A DNA stretch of 64,000 bases, from positions 186,001 through 250,000 of the forward strand of contig JAUIRK010000889.1 in the NCBI GenBank assembly GCA_030549495.1. The letters are read 5' to 3'. Shown here in pieces: positions 35,199 through 48,200 of the stretch (position 1 is the first letter of the stretch; each line of letters starts with the position of its first letter). The DNA comes from Nectonema munidae. Taxonomy: Eukaryota; Nematomorpha; Nectonematoida; Nectonematidae. The translations under genes and the position numbers were made by a program. Below the pieces are notes generated by a model. It did not search any database. It was not told the origin of the DNA and was given only the letters and a program-made list of their open reading frames with translations.

Positions 35199-35313
35199 AT
35201 GTCTTCCACGCTGAGTTCTTGGCCTCTTCGCTCAAGCACAAGCATCAGTAGGAAGATCAGTGGAACAAGCAAGAATTTGTTGAAGGTAAAGAATCCGAGC
35301 CATCTGTTGAAAG
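35199..35313 (+). CDS. Possible alternative first coding exon of the otopetrin gene
   Basis: ATG in fair context (AAAGATGT) opens a Ser-rich frame, MSSTLSSWPLRSSTSISRKI, and runs to a strong donor, AAAG|GTAAGA. The sequence before it looks like a purine-rich 5' leader (GAGAGAGGGAGAGAGAAAG). Phase 1 exit would fit a splice to AG|AGATGG at 42176, giving 641 residues. It could instead be the start of an unrelated gene. Confidence 0.35.
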
Positions 35314-35387
35314 GTAAGAAGCAGTAACTGTCAATTTCTTTTTTGTGTCATGATCTTTACAGCCAGGAACTTTTCGCAATACATAAG

Positions 35388-35524
35388 TAAAGGTAAAGGT
35401 ACGTGAGGTGTTTTCACCGAGAAGGCATAATTGCGCAGCTTGTAAAACTACGCTTAATGCGGAATCGAACCCAAGACCTTGAGTTATCAAAACCCAGTAT
35501 CCAACCAACCTTACTCGCGCCCCT
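35388..35524 (-). repeat. tRNA-derived SINE, copy 3
   Basis: Minus strand: GGGCGCGAGTAAGGTTGGTT, B box GGTTCGATTCC, tail with repeated CCTTTA. It lies 75 bp downstream of the possible first otopetrin exon. Confidence 0.88.
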
Positions 35525-35667
35525 AACCTTATTTTCCGTTTTAAAATATATGGCTTCCAAAATTTTTTTTGAGTTTTTTTTACAAAATTTTTTTACATTC
35601 CATCATAAACTCATCTTTTCTAAGAGAAAATTTGCAAAATAAAATATTGAAGAACCTTCTTTCAGAA

Positions 35668-35976
35668 CAGTGGTTCTTAACCTTAATTCAGTCATGGACC
35701 CCTTTAAAAAGCTGATGAAAGCAAATTTCTTTACCAAGGAAATTTTCACATAAAAGTCATAAAAAAACCTTGAATGGAATTAATATTTGTACTTGCAAGA
35801 TAATACAACATACTTTTACTAAAATGATCCATTATAAAATGTTTTTGAATATTTGTAAATTATTTTAACCCAAAAAAATGTATATGAAAGTATATTTATA
35901 AATTTAAATAAAAAAAATATTTTTTTTAATCCGGCCCTGGACCTCTTAAAACGCATCTACAGGTTAAGAATCCCTG
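35668..35976. mobile_element. hAT MITE, 309 bp
   Basis: The left end is CAGTGGTTCTTAACCTTAAT and the right end is the inverse of CAGGGATTCTTAACC. The flanks TTTCAGAA and GTCTAGAG match in only 4 of 8 positions, so the duplication has diverged or the ends shifted. No coding capacity. Confidence 0.65.
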
Positions 35977-38328
35977 GTCTAGAGGTATAGGTATAGGAAG
36001 CAAATAAACAAATTAATTTATTCATTATTTATTTAGAAGGAAATGAAAGAAAAGTAAAAGATCATGTAAGCAACTAATCAAAGATTCATTATTATTATTG
36101 TCACTAGTTCAAATTACATAAAAATAGGGTAATTTCAATTAGGTATCATATGTGCAGTATTTCATTTAAAAAACTTGATTAAATGTTACTTAATTAATTG
36201 TTAAACGCATTTTTAATTATTAATTAATTGTTAAACACAAGTCACATATTTTAAATGTAATCTAATGGGTTCCAAACACAAGTGCTGACATTTCAACCAA
36301 ATTTCGAAGATTAATAGTGCTTATAGGAAAGGAAGTCAATTTGGCCTCAAGACAAATCAGCCTTTCAACAATTGTGCCTCATGAAATTTTGTAACTTTGG
36401 ATGCTGAATTGTCCAAAGGCCGAATTGTCTTGATGTTGAAATGTCTCGGAACGGTGCCTAGGATATTTTGTCCAGAACAGTCTCGATAACTAAACTAAAT
36501 TGCGTACTTCTTAGCCAAGATTATTATTATCATTATTAAAGCTTGATCTAACACTCAAAAAATATATTTTACATAAATTTTGTTGAAAATCATACACTTC
36601 AAATTTAGAGAGACAGGCTCATAGAGGGGCGTGTCAGCCAAAAATCATCTGAATGCAAAAATCTCCGTCGACATATATTTTATTAATTTACAAAAAAAAA
36701 CTAAATAAGTTACGTACTAACTAAAACAAAAAAATTATTTAGATCATCTTTGAATCATTGTTTTTATTTGCGATTTTCATAACATTTTCAGGTCTATTTT
36801 GTCTTTTGCAAATCTAAATTCTCTTTCTTCATTTCTATCTAACTTTTCTGGAACCATCCTTGACAATATTTCACCTGAATAGTGTTAAAAATTGAAAAAA
36901 ACTTGTATACAGAAAATTAATTTTTTTTTTCAATTTTCAAGCGACAGTTTGTTAAAAAAATTATTTTGAATACAAATTCGCTTTGAGCTGTCAATCATAA
37001 ATATGCGAAAATTTGAAAATAAAATGTCTCGTGAATAATTTTCCTTTTTAAAAAATATTTTAGCGATTATTTATTTTGATCCAATCCAAAAGTGTCGTTT
37101 TTGATCAAACTTTTAGTTGAAAGTTTATACTTATTGAAAAATTAGTTAAAAATTTTTAATACAAATTTTTACCTCTTTATGTACCACTATTTTTTTTTCA
37201 TGAAGTTTTAAATGTAAATTCTTTTTATATACTTTCAATACTTTTTTAAACAAGGCAGTTCCTTTATAATTCTTTGACGTTATTTATAATAGTACCGCCT
37301 CAAAGCCAGTTATTTCCAATGAGCTAGTCCCTCAAGGGTTAATATTTGAACAAATCCTGTTTTCTTATTTTATTAATGACTTTCATAACATGAAAAAATT
37401 CAAGTCGTACATGATATCTTTTATTAATATAAAAAACTAAGTATAATTGAATAACTTAAAAGTCAATATAAAAGACAAATTTTATGATTGTTTCAAATAA
37501 AAAAAGATTTTTAGAAATCATTATTAAGTTCAAGAATGGATTCCAGATAAATATTTATGTTTTACTATATAAAACACTTTTTTTTACAACATAGCTATAT
37601 TAACTAGGTATACTCAGATCTAAAATGAATAAAAGTCAATCATCTTTCACATTAAAAAGAATATATTTTTACTAGCTGGTCCTGTGATCGTTTCTCGCTT
37701 CGCTCGAATCATAGGATCATTGGTGGTGTGTATTATGATCTGAGGGTAGGTTTAATCATGTCATAATTTTTGCCCATTTTACATCATTACAAAACATATA
37801 CAAAAATAATTTCAATATGTTCTCTTAGTCAGTTTTTAGCATAGTTATATTTTTATGGGTATTTATTACTTCTTCTCTGATACTTTTGTTGAAAAGCACA
37901 ACATTTTCATTTCTTCTTTCATGATTATGCTCCACCTTTTTTGAAAGGGCATTTTGACCATCTTTATTGAATATGAGCTTACCTAAGTAAAATTTAAACC
38001 ATATTTAAGAAACAACTTTAACCTAATCTACATTCCATCAATAGTATTTTATGCAATTTTTTTCTAAACTATTTTAGACGTTTTTGATATATAATTTTAA
38101 TTAGTTGACTAAGTATTTTTAATACCCATTAATGACCCACATCCAGCATGTGTTTTGTGGTAATATATGATTAGTTTGATAGATAAAAAACATAACTACA
38201 CATTTATAAACTTGCTAGAAACAAAATATATTATTTTAGACCGAAAAAACAAATCCTAACCTAAAATTTATATTATCCTAAAGGGAAACATATCGTTTTT
38301 TTTTTTATATATATTGAATAAATTAGGA
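35977..38328. other. Intron or intergenic, nothing clear
   Basis: AT-rich. At 37673-37715, ACTAGCTGGTCCTGTGATCG followed by TTTCTCGCTTCGCTCG resembles a widespread arthropod repeat end, but I cannot name its family. Confidence 0.4.
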
Positions 38329-38552
38329 GCTACGATTAGTCCCATGCAATCAGAATTATCTGTTCATCCCTCATTTAGTAAATATGACATCACATGTGCT
38401 TGCAGCTGCACTTGCTTGCCTAGAAAACGGTGATGATGAGGAAAAATGTCCTTGTTCAAGATGTGTGCTTGCAAAATGAAGAAAAGGCGGCAGGATCAAA
38501 GTGTTAGAGAGAGCCCATTGATTGTAGCAAGCGTGCTACGATTAGTCCCGTG
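38329..38552. repeat. Direct repeat of 19 bp, 205 bp apart
   Basis: GCTACGATTAGTCCC(A/G)TGC occurs at 38329-38347 and 38534-38552. The segment between is GC-richer than its surroundings (CTTGCAGCTGCACTTGCTTG). It may mark a small insertion. Confidence 0.55.
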
Positions 38553-38814
38553 CGACGAATCGCCTGGAACCTGGTGAAGCGTATGCGAGATAAGAATTCA
38601 CTGCGCTCACAAACGCGTAATGCAACATGTGTTAATCTTTCTTCGCATAGTTATGCGCTAAAATCAATAACAAGCGTGTTAGAATCAATAATGTGATTTA
38701 TTCTTCGCACACTGTCGGTATAAATATAACGAATGCCCTTCGTTAAAAATTAGAAAGGTTGTATCTAAACTAAATAAAAGTAGACTACGATTATCCAACA
38801 AAACTTCTACATTT

Positions 38815-39480
38815 GATCGACATTTTTCACTTAAAAATAATTTTAAATTTATTAGAAAAACATTATAATGACCTATACTACTGACCCATAAAAAGTAAAA
38901 AATAAATATTAATTTTCGACTGTTTTCTTTAACAATGACATTTTAAAATGTAAAAAACCATATTCTACCTTTGTGAATATAAAATATTGAAAAAATAATA
39001 TATAAACTCATCACGTTAATTATTATTGGTATTTTTTGAAACTAGATAAAAGTTGACTGACCTCACATAAAAGCGAATTTTGGAAAAATAAAAATATATT
39101 TATTTGTAAAACCTAGCCTATTTTACCCACAAAGAGTATAGCTTCAAATCTTGTAAATTCGATCGACATTTTTCATTTCAAAAATAACTTTAAATTTATT
39201 ATAAAAACATTATACTGACCACTACTGACCCATAAAAAGTAAAAAATATATATTTATTTTCGACAGTTTTCTCTATGACATTTTAAAATGTAAAAAACGA
39301 TATTTTACCTTTGTGAATATAAAATATTGAAAAAATAGTATATAAATTCATGACGTTAATTATTATTGATATTTTTTGAAACTAGATAAAACTTGACTGA
39401 CCTCATATAAAAGCATATTTTGGAAAAATGAAAATATATTTATTTGTAGATTATGTTAACCACAAAGAGTATACCTTTCC
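38815..39480. repeat. Tandem duplication, two ~345-bp units
   Basis: Unit 1 starts GATCGACATTTTTCAC at 38815 and unit 2 starts at 39161. Both contain CTACTGACCCATAAAAAGTA, TTTGTGAATATAAAATATTG and CACAAAGAGTATA in order. Identity is roughly 85-90%. Non-coding. Confidence 0.8.
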
Positions 39481-40679
39481 AATGATACCATTTTCATTTA
39501 ATTTTTTTTTAAAATCTTCACATTATGCTCCACTCAAAAGGTGGTCCGTAATTTTTTCAAAAATTTAGACCAAATTTTTCGAAGTAAAGTCCATTTATTA
39601 AAATTTTTTAAAACTTTTGCAAAAATAAATTATTCTAGAGTATGTAGCGAACGATAAGCTTTCTAATGATATATATATATATATATATCATGAAAAAGAA
39701 TTATTGAAAAAGAGTTTAATTCTTTCTGCAAATCAAACAAGTAAAAATTTCCATAAAGTAGTATTAGTATTGGTAGTAGTAGTAGTATTATTATATATTA
39801 CATAAACATTTCAACCAATCATATAGTTTTTATGAAATAAAACTGCAATTTCAAAGTTAAATTTTTTGAACTTTTATGTAGAATTTTTGAAATGTGGCTT
39901 TCAATATGTATGTAAAATATTTTTTGAAAATTTTTATTTTAAGTATATTTTTTTTAGCTTTTACGATTTACGTATATAATAATAAGGCTGACAAGTTGTC
40001 ACCCCGGAGGTCTTGTCAGACCTCTGATCAATAACAGACATAATTTTTAGATTTTAAAAAACAAAAAAGACTTTTAAATACTTTTCGTCGATTTTACAGA
40101 CAGCTTTAAAAGTATGAAATTTAGCCATGATGTAAATTTGAAACGCAAAAATAGAAGTAATAATAATAGGCACTTATAGCAAGGTTTCAGTATGTCAAGA
40201 AAATAAGTGTCCATTGGCGCTATCATTAGCATACATTTGTTCAGCAATTATTACATTTTATGGAAAATGTACCTACAGCCATAGTAAAATTTGTTCATGT
40301 AAAATAGTAATACTGATATCAATTAAATTACAATGTTTTTTAAAGCAATAAAAAATTATGAGACATTTTACATTTAAACTTTAATTGATTTTTAATTTCA
40401 GCTCAAAGCGAATTTGCATTCAATATAAATTGTTCAATAAATAAAAAAGTTATTGCACAAAATTGGCTGAGCTATATCTCTTCAACTTCAGGATTTTTTC
40501 TAAAATCGCTAGTGAAATTATTTTTTATAATAGTTGAATAACCGTTTCATGACAAAAACTGTTAGTTCAAATAAAAAGTTAATATTTTTGGACAAAATTT
40601 TGATATTATCTGTAGTTTATCATAAAACTTTTTTCTATATTGGATAATCCTTTGAAAAAACACATATTCAAAATTTTTA

Positions 40680-41060
40680 TTGATGTAGTTGTTTTTATAC
40701 CAAATTGGTCATCCTGGTTTCGCTTCTCGACTCAGTTATTGTAATTAGGCTGTGCAAATGTCTGAAAGTGTTAATGAACTCTTGTGAAATTTAAGGCTTA
40801 AATTTCACATAATAAATATATGTTTTTATATCAAATCGATTATGCTCTTTTCATTTCTGGATTCAGTTTTTGCAATTAGGATTTGAAAATGTTGAATGTG
40901 TCTCATTCAAATTGGCACTTTACTCCTGAAGATTTTCTCCAAAAGTATTCATTCAAATTTTAAATAAAATATAAGTTTGCATACCAAATTGGCCATTCCA
41001 CTTTCATTTCTGGACTTAGTTTTTGTAATTAGAGTGTGAAAAAGTCTGAAGGCTGCAATC
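40680..41060. repeat. Degenerate tandem repeat, three ~140-bp units
   Basis: The pattern ATACCAAATTGG(T/C)CAT, then TTTC(A/G)(T/C)TTCTGGACT(C/T)AGTTTTTG, then TAATTAG-GTGTGAAA recurs near 40690, 40830 and 40975. The units are about 70-75% alike by eye. Possibly an old satellite. Confidence 0.6.
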
Positions 41061-42177
41061 AAATTTCCTGAAAATGATCTCTAAGTACAATGAATCACAT
41101 TTTAAACAAAATGAACATCTCCACTAAATCCTGCATACTTGAAAATGAGTATATGTGTGTAAATGACTTTTTATGAGTAGTAGTATTTCAATAAAAAAAT
41201 TATTTTTGACATGAGCTGTCATATTTAATTCATTTTTTGGCAGGTTTGATTGATTTTTAAAAATAATGAACATCACCACTGAATTCAGCCTAGTTGAGTA
41301 TATGTAAAAAATCGTCAAAATCTAAGAAAAGCACGTATTTTATATAAGTATGCAAAATTTTTTGCCATTTTTTCAAAGATGCCGAATCAGGTGTGTCTTT
41401 TTCAAATTTTGGAATTTATGAAACCCAATTCTCATCACTGAACTAAAATGAATGTTTGAAGTTTTACTAGCCTGGGAATCATTCTCACACCCTTCTTCCC
41501 AACACAAACAGGAGATAGAAGTAATTAATTACAACTTGTACTTAACGTATAGGAATTGTATGAAGATAAATATATATATTGTGTGTGTGTACACAATTTT
41601 GCCCCAAGGATTTTGACAAGCTTGTGATGATAGAGATGGCGTTAATTATCCCATACAAAGCGTTCCAAATAAAACTAAAATAAACTATAAAGGATTTGCC
41701 CCAAAACGAAATCTCCTCCAAAAACATTTCTGATTATATACTTCTATCTTCGCATATACGCACTATGTATGAATGCATTGAATAAATCATTCCAAAGTAA
41801 ATTTATATTCATATTTACATGGGCAAATTTTGTTTAATTGCTATGATTTATATATCATATATATGTGTGTGTGTCTGTCTAAAAAAGTTTCATAAAATGA
41901 AATAACGCATTACTCCTGGGTCCAAGACATTTTGCTCATTGAAGAAGAAGGTAATCCTTTGAATTTTGGGGAAAGAGGTTCTGCATAGGTTTTCGAAAAA
42001 ATGCTTCCCCATCACTCCATATCATCATCATCATTATCATCATCACTCATTCTCATCATCATCATATTTTGATTTTTATCACTGTCCATCTTCGCTTTTG
42101 CCATATCAAACGCATTATCCTTCGAGCTTCGTTCCTCGAATTTCGGTTGTTTCGAACATCCAACCGGATACGAAGAG

Positions 42178-42235
42178 ATGGCACTGACATCCTACAACTC
42201 ATTTTACAATTCGATAAAATCTCTTAAAATAACGA
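42178..42235 (+). CDS. Otop: Otopetrin gene, first certain exon
   Basis: ATG with Kozak-like context, then MALTSYNSFYNSIKSLKIT, then a strong donor A|GTAAGT. An AG at 42174-42175 would also let it act as an internal exon for the upstream start. The preceding 5' sequence contains TCA/ATC trinucleotide runs (42000-42065). Confidence 0.65.
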
Positions 42236-45200
42236 GTAAGTTCTTTCATTCTTTGAATCAGAAAAACTCCACTTTGGAATTATTTCTTTTTTGTCAAAAA
42301 TACATTTATGCCTTTTTTGTTAAATAATTATTAAAATATATAAATATATATTCGAAGACCGCGAATTCACCGCTAAACCTTCTATTGCTCAATAAAAAAA
42401 GTTAGGCCTAGTTTTGTAAATTTTATTGAACAGTTTAAAAAAAGAGTTAAAATATCAAAATTAAAAATTAAAGTTATGATGGACTACTGTTTTCAAATAA
42501 TAACCAATATAATTTACTTATATTGATTATTTGAAAGCATTAGCAATATACATATAAGCATTATTTTCAATAAAGAATATTTAATCAATATCCATGGTAT
42601 AAATGCGGAAAATTCAAATTTTGGGAGGAAAACTTTCATCTGTTTAGTATTTTATACATCCACGAACCGTTTTTTCAGGCGAAAATCGGTCAAGATTACA
42701 ACAGATACAATATTTGTATAGGCTTTAGTTCTTCTGTCTAAAACAATAATTATTACAAGTTTGCGCACCTTAACTTGTTCTTCATCGCATACCAGCCTAA
42801 ACATTTTTTGCGATTCTTTGCACGATTTTATCCCTTCTGATAACTTTTTTGCGTGCAGACAATCTTAAGGATTATCTTATATAGTTCAGATCAACAAAAT
42901 ACTGGACTGTGAAAAGATTATTATCAAATTATTTAAAAAAAATTGGGGCTCAAAAAAAAGGCCAGCTCGACACCACTGGTTTAGACTTAATTAGCGTCCC
43001 TACACTCGAGGAAATTTTTCCAACTATTTACTGAGATAAATGCATCCAAAGAAAATTGAGCAACAAAATATTTTCTTGAGACAAAACAATCTTTAATAAA
43101 GTTTTCCTTGAGGTAAAGTTTAAATGCTGTTATATGTCTTCTGAATTTAAAGATAAAAACGAAGTCGTCTAATGCAATCTTAATAAATGTGTTAATCTTC
43201 AATGATTTTATCAATCTATGTTTAGCATACAATCGTGTAGCTAATAACGCAAGTGCAACCCGGTGGCGTATTAATTTTGACATGCTTTAAATTTTTCAAT
43301 AACACTTCAAAACACGAAAAAGTGAATAATGAAGATTATTATATTGGTTTAACAAATGAGAATACAAAGTGTAACAGTCATTACTACAGCATTTTATAAG
43401 TCAAAATTCAATGCTTTTTTGTTTTAATGCCGGAATTACATAAAGTGAAAACCATGAACTTTTGCCGTCCAAAGTAAGTTCAGTTATTTACCACAAATTT
43501 ACTTTGCGACATTCTTAATGTGATTTTCGTTTTTTAAGTATTTAGCCGTGTATCTTTGATTGTTTCAATTATAAGATACAACAACGTGATTTAAAAAAGT
43601 TTTTTTTCGAAAAAATAGGATGAATCCAAATACTATAGAAACAATCTGCTTGGACTTCAAGTCAACCGTCAACGAGCTGTGATCACTTAACAAAGGGACA
43701 CATGATTGTGCGTTTCCATATTTTGTTTAGAAGTTTAAAACCTGCTTTTTCAGTGAAAAGAGTGTTCTAAAGTTTAAAACTTTTTTACTGCAGCGTTTTA
43801 TTATTTTGTCTGATTGTATCTATGAAGAAGAAAGTTCGCATCCATCACGCGAATGATTGGAGAATTTTCGTTATTTAATTAGAAATAAGGGATGACGCGT
43901 TCTGATTGGTTAAGTATAGTTAGTTGGGTAAGGTTAAAATGGGTGAACCAATGACTTAGTTTCTAATCTATAATAATATAAAGCGCCAATTTGAATATTC
44001 ATTCAAGTTTCAAGCTTTAATTTGTGGAGATATAATAATGTATCATTTTCTTTCTATACAAGTTTTCGTTTCCACCATCCTTTTTCTTTCTTTAGAGCAC
44101 ACAATTTCTTCCAATGTGGACAATGGAATTGATTCAATTGCGACGCGAAACTTTAAGTAAGCCTCTTTAAATTTTTTACACAATAAAACAACATATGAAG
44201 ATGGGAAAACTTGTTAAAACTAGATAGAAATCACTATTACCTGCTAAAAAGATATTGTGGAGGAATCTTATGATGTTTCATTTGATTTTGTAAGTTTATG
44301 AAAATTTTTTATCTTTGTTTCCCCTCACTATTCTAGAATATGCTGTCTGTATTGAACTTTTTAATAATCAAGATAGTGACAGTTGCTTAAAACCTCTTGA
44401 GGACCAGAATTTTAAAGACTAATCTCCTTCTTTCCTTTTCAAAGAACTTTTATATTTTTAAAGTAGAAGTTTTTGATTTGTTGGAACACTTCTTATATAT
44501 ACTGGTCTTCAATGGGTTAAATTAACAATATACCTTCATTTAAAAAAACTTCATTCTAAACGGATATCACCCACAAAAATGTTTACATCCTCTTAACATC
44601 CTCACTCGTGGATCATTTATGTTCCCTAATATACGCATCCGTAATTTTCAAACTTTTTCCTTTTTTCTATAGACCGCAGTTTTTATATAGAAATTTTTGA
44701 CTTTTTATTTTACCCAAAATTTTTATGATAACTAACGCATATACATTGACATCTGCTCTAAAAAATTTTAAGAAATATAGAACATGTGTTTGCTTAGAAT
44801 AGCAATTATGATATCCGCAGCCACTAAAATGTCAAATTTGATATCCTCATCTGCAGCCACATCAGCGGATACAAAAATTCCACATCCAAGAGATCCCTAA
44901 TCTACACCTTCGCTGCCAACAACACTGGGAAAGTGATCAACATATATTCGTTACGTTTTAAAGTTTTAAAGGTTTAAACGTTATGTTTTAAAGGATACGT
45001 TCAAATAGGGTGAAGAGACATTGTTATATTCTAATATGAGTTTAAGGTAACAGAGAAAATGTGGGGCATGGATCATAAAATGGGTGTATGAGACTTTTAA
45101 GCATAACACTGCTACTTATGGGGCCGTGAGTAAGGTTGGTTAGGTACTGGGTTTCGATAACTCAAGGTCTTGGGTTCGATCCCGCATCAAGCCTACTTTC

Positions 45201-48200
45201 TCATTGTTCAATACAAGCGGCGCAATTGTGCCTTCTCGATGAAAACACCCCACGATAACTTTGCCTTTAACCTTATCGGTTATCGTAACTTAAATTAAAA
45301 TATCATTAAAAATTTTTTATTATGAAAAAGGTTAATATATTTACTTTTTTATAATAAAATTTTTGGATGGCGGGTGTTTGAGGGATGAGAGGGAGGATGG
45401 GAGGTAAAATGATAAATGCCATAACTTGTAACATATGATACAAAAAATTTTTAATTGTAAAAATAGAACAATTTTTACTCGATTTGATGATAGAAATTCC
45501 AAATATTCAGAATTATAAATGAACTTTATTTAAATATATTTTCCGTTTTATAGTGTTTTACTTGAAAAAGGATTCAAAACCATGCATTTTTGTCTTCAAA
45601 AATAATTTTCTAAAATATGTAATCTGAGCATAGATATAGGAGATTCGTATATCCTAATATCATATTCATAATTTGAATACAGCCTGGAAACTAAAACCTA
45701 AATAGCTCCAAAGCATCTATTGTTTGAAATAATTTTCTCGGAAGCTCATTGGTTTTTTCACAGTACGTGTTTGATTGGCTGATTACATCATTTTTTTGTT
45801 TAGAACGCACATCTTGACATTCTCAAGTTGTCTCTATGGTCTGTTTATTTTTGTGCTTGGATCTTCATTGCCTCTTTCTCAAAGCACTTCTAAAAAGACT
45901 TTCAAGCCGTATTTCGAAGACGTAATTCTTTATTCCTTCACATATGTTTCCTTACTTTTCAATTAATTCTTGGAAAAAGTCCTTGCTCTAAATTTGATAT
46001 TGAACAGAATTCCAAATACATTTGTTTACATATACACCCGTAACCTAGTTTTTTAAATGATCAACAAATTTATTAATATGTTTAAAAAAATAAAAAATGT
46101 AAAAATTCGTTTTCAACTGTACCTTTAGATCTGAGAAGAATGAGAGAAGAACTAATTTTGATTAAAAACCTCATTCCTAAGCTTACTGTTTAATAGTTCT
46201 ATATCTTAGCCGAAAAGCTTTGTAAACATAATAGAAACTTAGACTCTAATCAACTGACTATAAACATACTCTATTCTGTATATTTAACTCTAATATTTAA
46301 CCAGAAAGCTATTTTTCACATATGGGCAATGTTCTCTGCAGCGACTATGTAAAACGCTAAAGATTTTCAAAGATAAAATAAATGTAAAATTCGAATCTAA
46401 GCACCACTAACTATAAATATTAGGGATATAACTTTTTTTAACTTGAAAACCCAGAGTGTTTTCCGATGAATAATTTTGTTAGAAACTAAAAAAAATGCCA
46501 ATTTTAGCGTAAAATGTTCAAAAAACCTGGCGCCCACGTGTAAAAAACTAATTAAATAGTAGGGTCACTAACAAATAACTAAAGGTACACAAAAATATAA
46601 ATAAAAATTCGAATTTATTGATTCAAAACTATATTAAAAACGTATGAAAAGCTAAAAAGCATTAGTAGCTAAAAATTAGAATGTTAGATATTTATCAGAG
46701 TGTGAGTTTTTCACTATTTCTTCCATTTTTTAACCCCACGTTCGGCAAAGATGTTTGTTCTAGGAATGTCAATTAATCAATTTTCAGAACTGAAAAATTT
46801 CAGGGAAGTTGATATTGCCTTCATACAATATTGTTCAACTATAGCTTGTTTTAGTTTACCATAAGTCGAAACTTCAAATTTTTGGTCAGAAAACCAAAAG
46901 TCACACCAAGAAAATGAAATAAAACAACAAATTTTTTCGAGCTTTTCTCTATTTTCAGGGAGTAAAAAAGAAGCCATTAAGGCATACAAGCCTCGTGAAT
47001 TCCATCAGGCGTTGTGGAGAGATGGCAGTTTTTTCCAGCTTATTTTGGGCCATTTGCCAGTTTCTTTATGGAACTTGAATGCCTCGCAGAGTTCGAACAA
47101 AAACTTGAAATCATCCCTGCAGCCAGTATTTTTGGAAGTTCCATAATGATAACAATCAGAAATATAATTTGATTTCAAGAATTCATAATTTTGAACGATT
47201 ATATCAACGAAGAAATAATTCAAGTGAGGACTTTTGGTCGAACCGCCAAAACTTGAATCCATGATATGTCTCAAAACCAAGTCCAAAACATGTTGTTGAC
47301 ATGGAATAAATTGTGGCTTGTCGTATCCCTTCTCGTTCATCATTCTCTGAAACCTAACAACAATCCCATTTTCGCGACCGGTATTCACTGCTGTTGAATC
47401 GCATATAATCATTTTAATACTCTGCCCAGCGTCAAAAACATCCATAAGTTTCACCAACTCTTCAAAAATAGTTTTAGAAGAACCATTTCTGCAAGTTAGT
47501 ATTGCAAAATTGATTCTCCTTTGGCTATTTTGAAGACACACCACTTGATACTCTTTCTTTTTAATACTTTTCCCATCAAAATGTAAACAAAACACTTCCG
47601 ATTTCAAAACCTCGATAAGCTTTTCTTTAACACTTTCAGATTCTTTAATAACATTTTTCCACACCCCAACCTGACTCGGACTTTCAATATCAATTCCATC
47701 AAGTTTCAGAGAACTAAATACAATTGAAATCTTTCTGGTAGACAAACAATGCTGTGTTACAAGCATAGCGGCGGATTTCGTTGAGTTATACTTTTTCTTT
47801 GTTTCATTCTTTTCATCCGGGACAAATTCATCATTTTCAATTTCAGTGAGACTAGAACTTTCAGAAACAGAGTTTGATTCAGCCGGAACACACAAAGATG
47901 TCGATTCAGTATAAGACAATCTCGAAACTTAAACGCGTTTCGAAGGATGTATTGATGTGATGCTTGCCTCAGATCTTGTTGAATAACCTACTCTACCCGC
48001 TGTCATATCCGCTGTCAGCTTTCGTCATATCAAACAAACTTTTCATCTCCTCATCCAATTTTTCAGTCTTTCTTTTCCTGTACTTTTCATACAAATCAAT
48101 TTTCCAACTTTCAACACCACTTGCTGATTCGAAATTTTTGGAAAGTTCAACTCATTCCATAGTTGACTTAATTCTTCTGCTAAATCTTTGATCCTTGCTT

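Noticed and set aside
41966-42187. 73-codon frame with His-rich start
   Set aside because: The His run is a CAT/TCA repeat, and the rest is an out-of-frame shadow of the otopetrin exon at 42178.
42930-42985. hAT-like right end (CACCACTGGTTTAGAC)
   Set aside because: No matching left end or target duplication could be found nearby.
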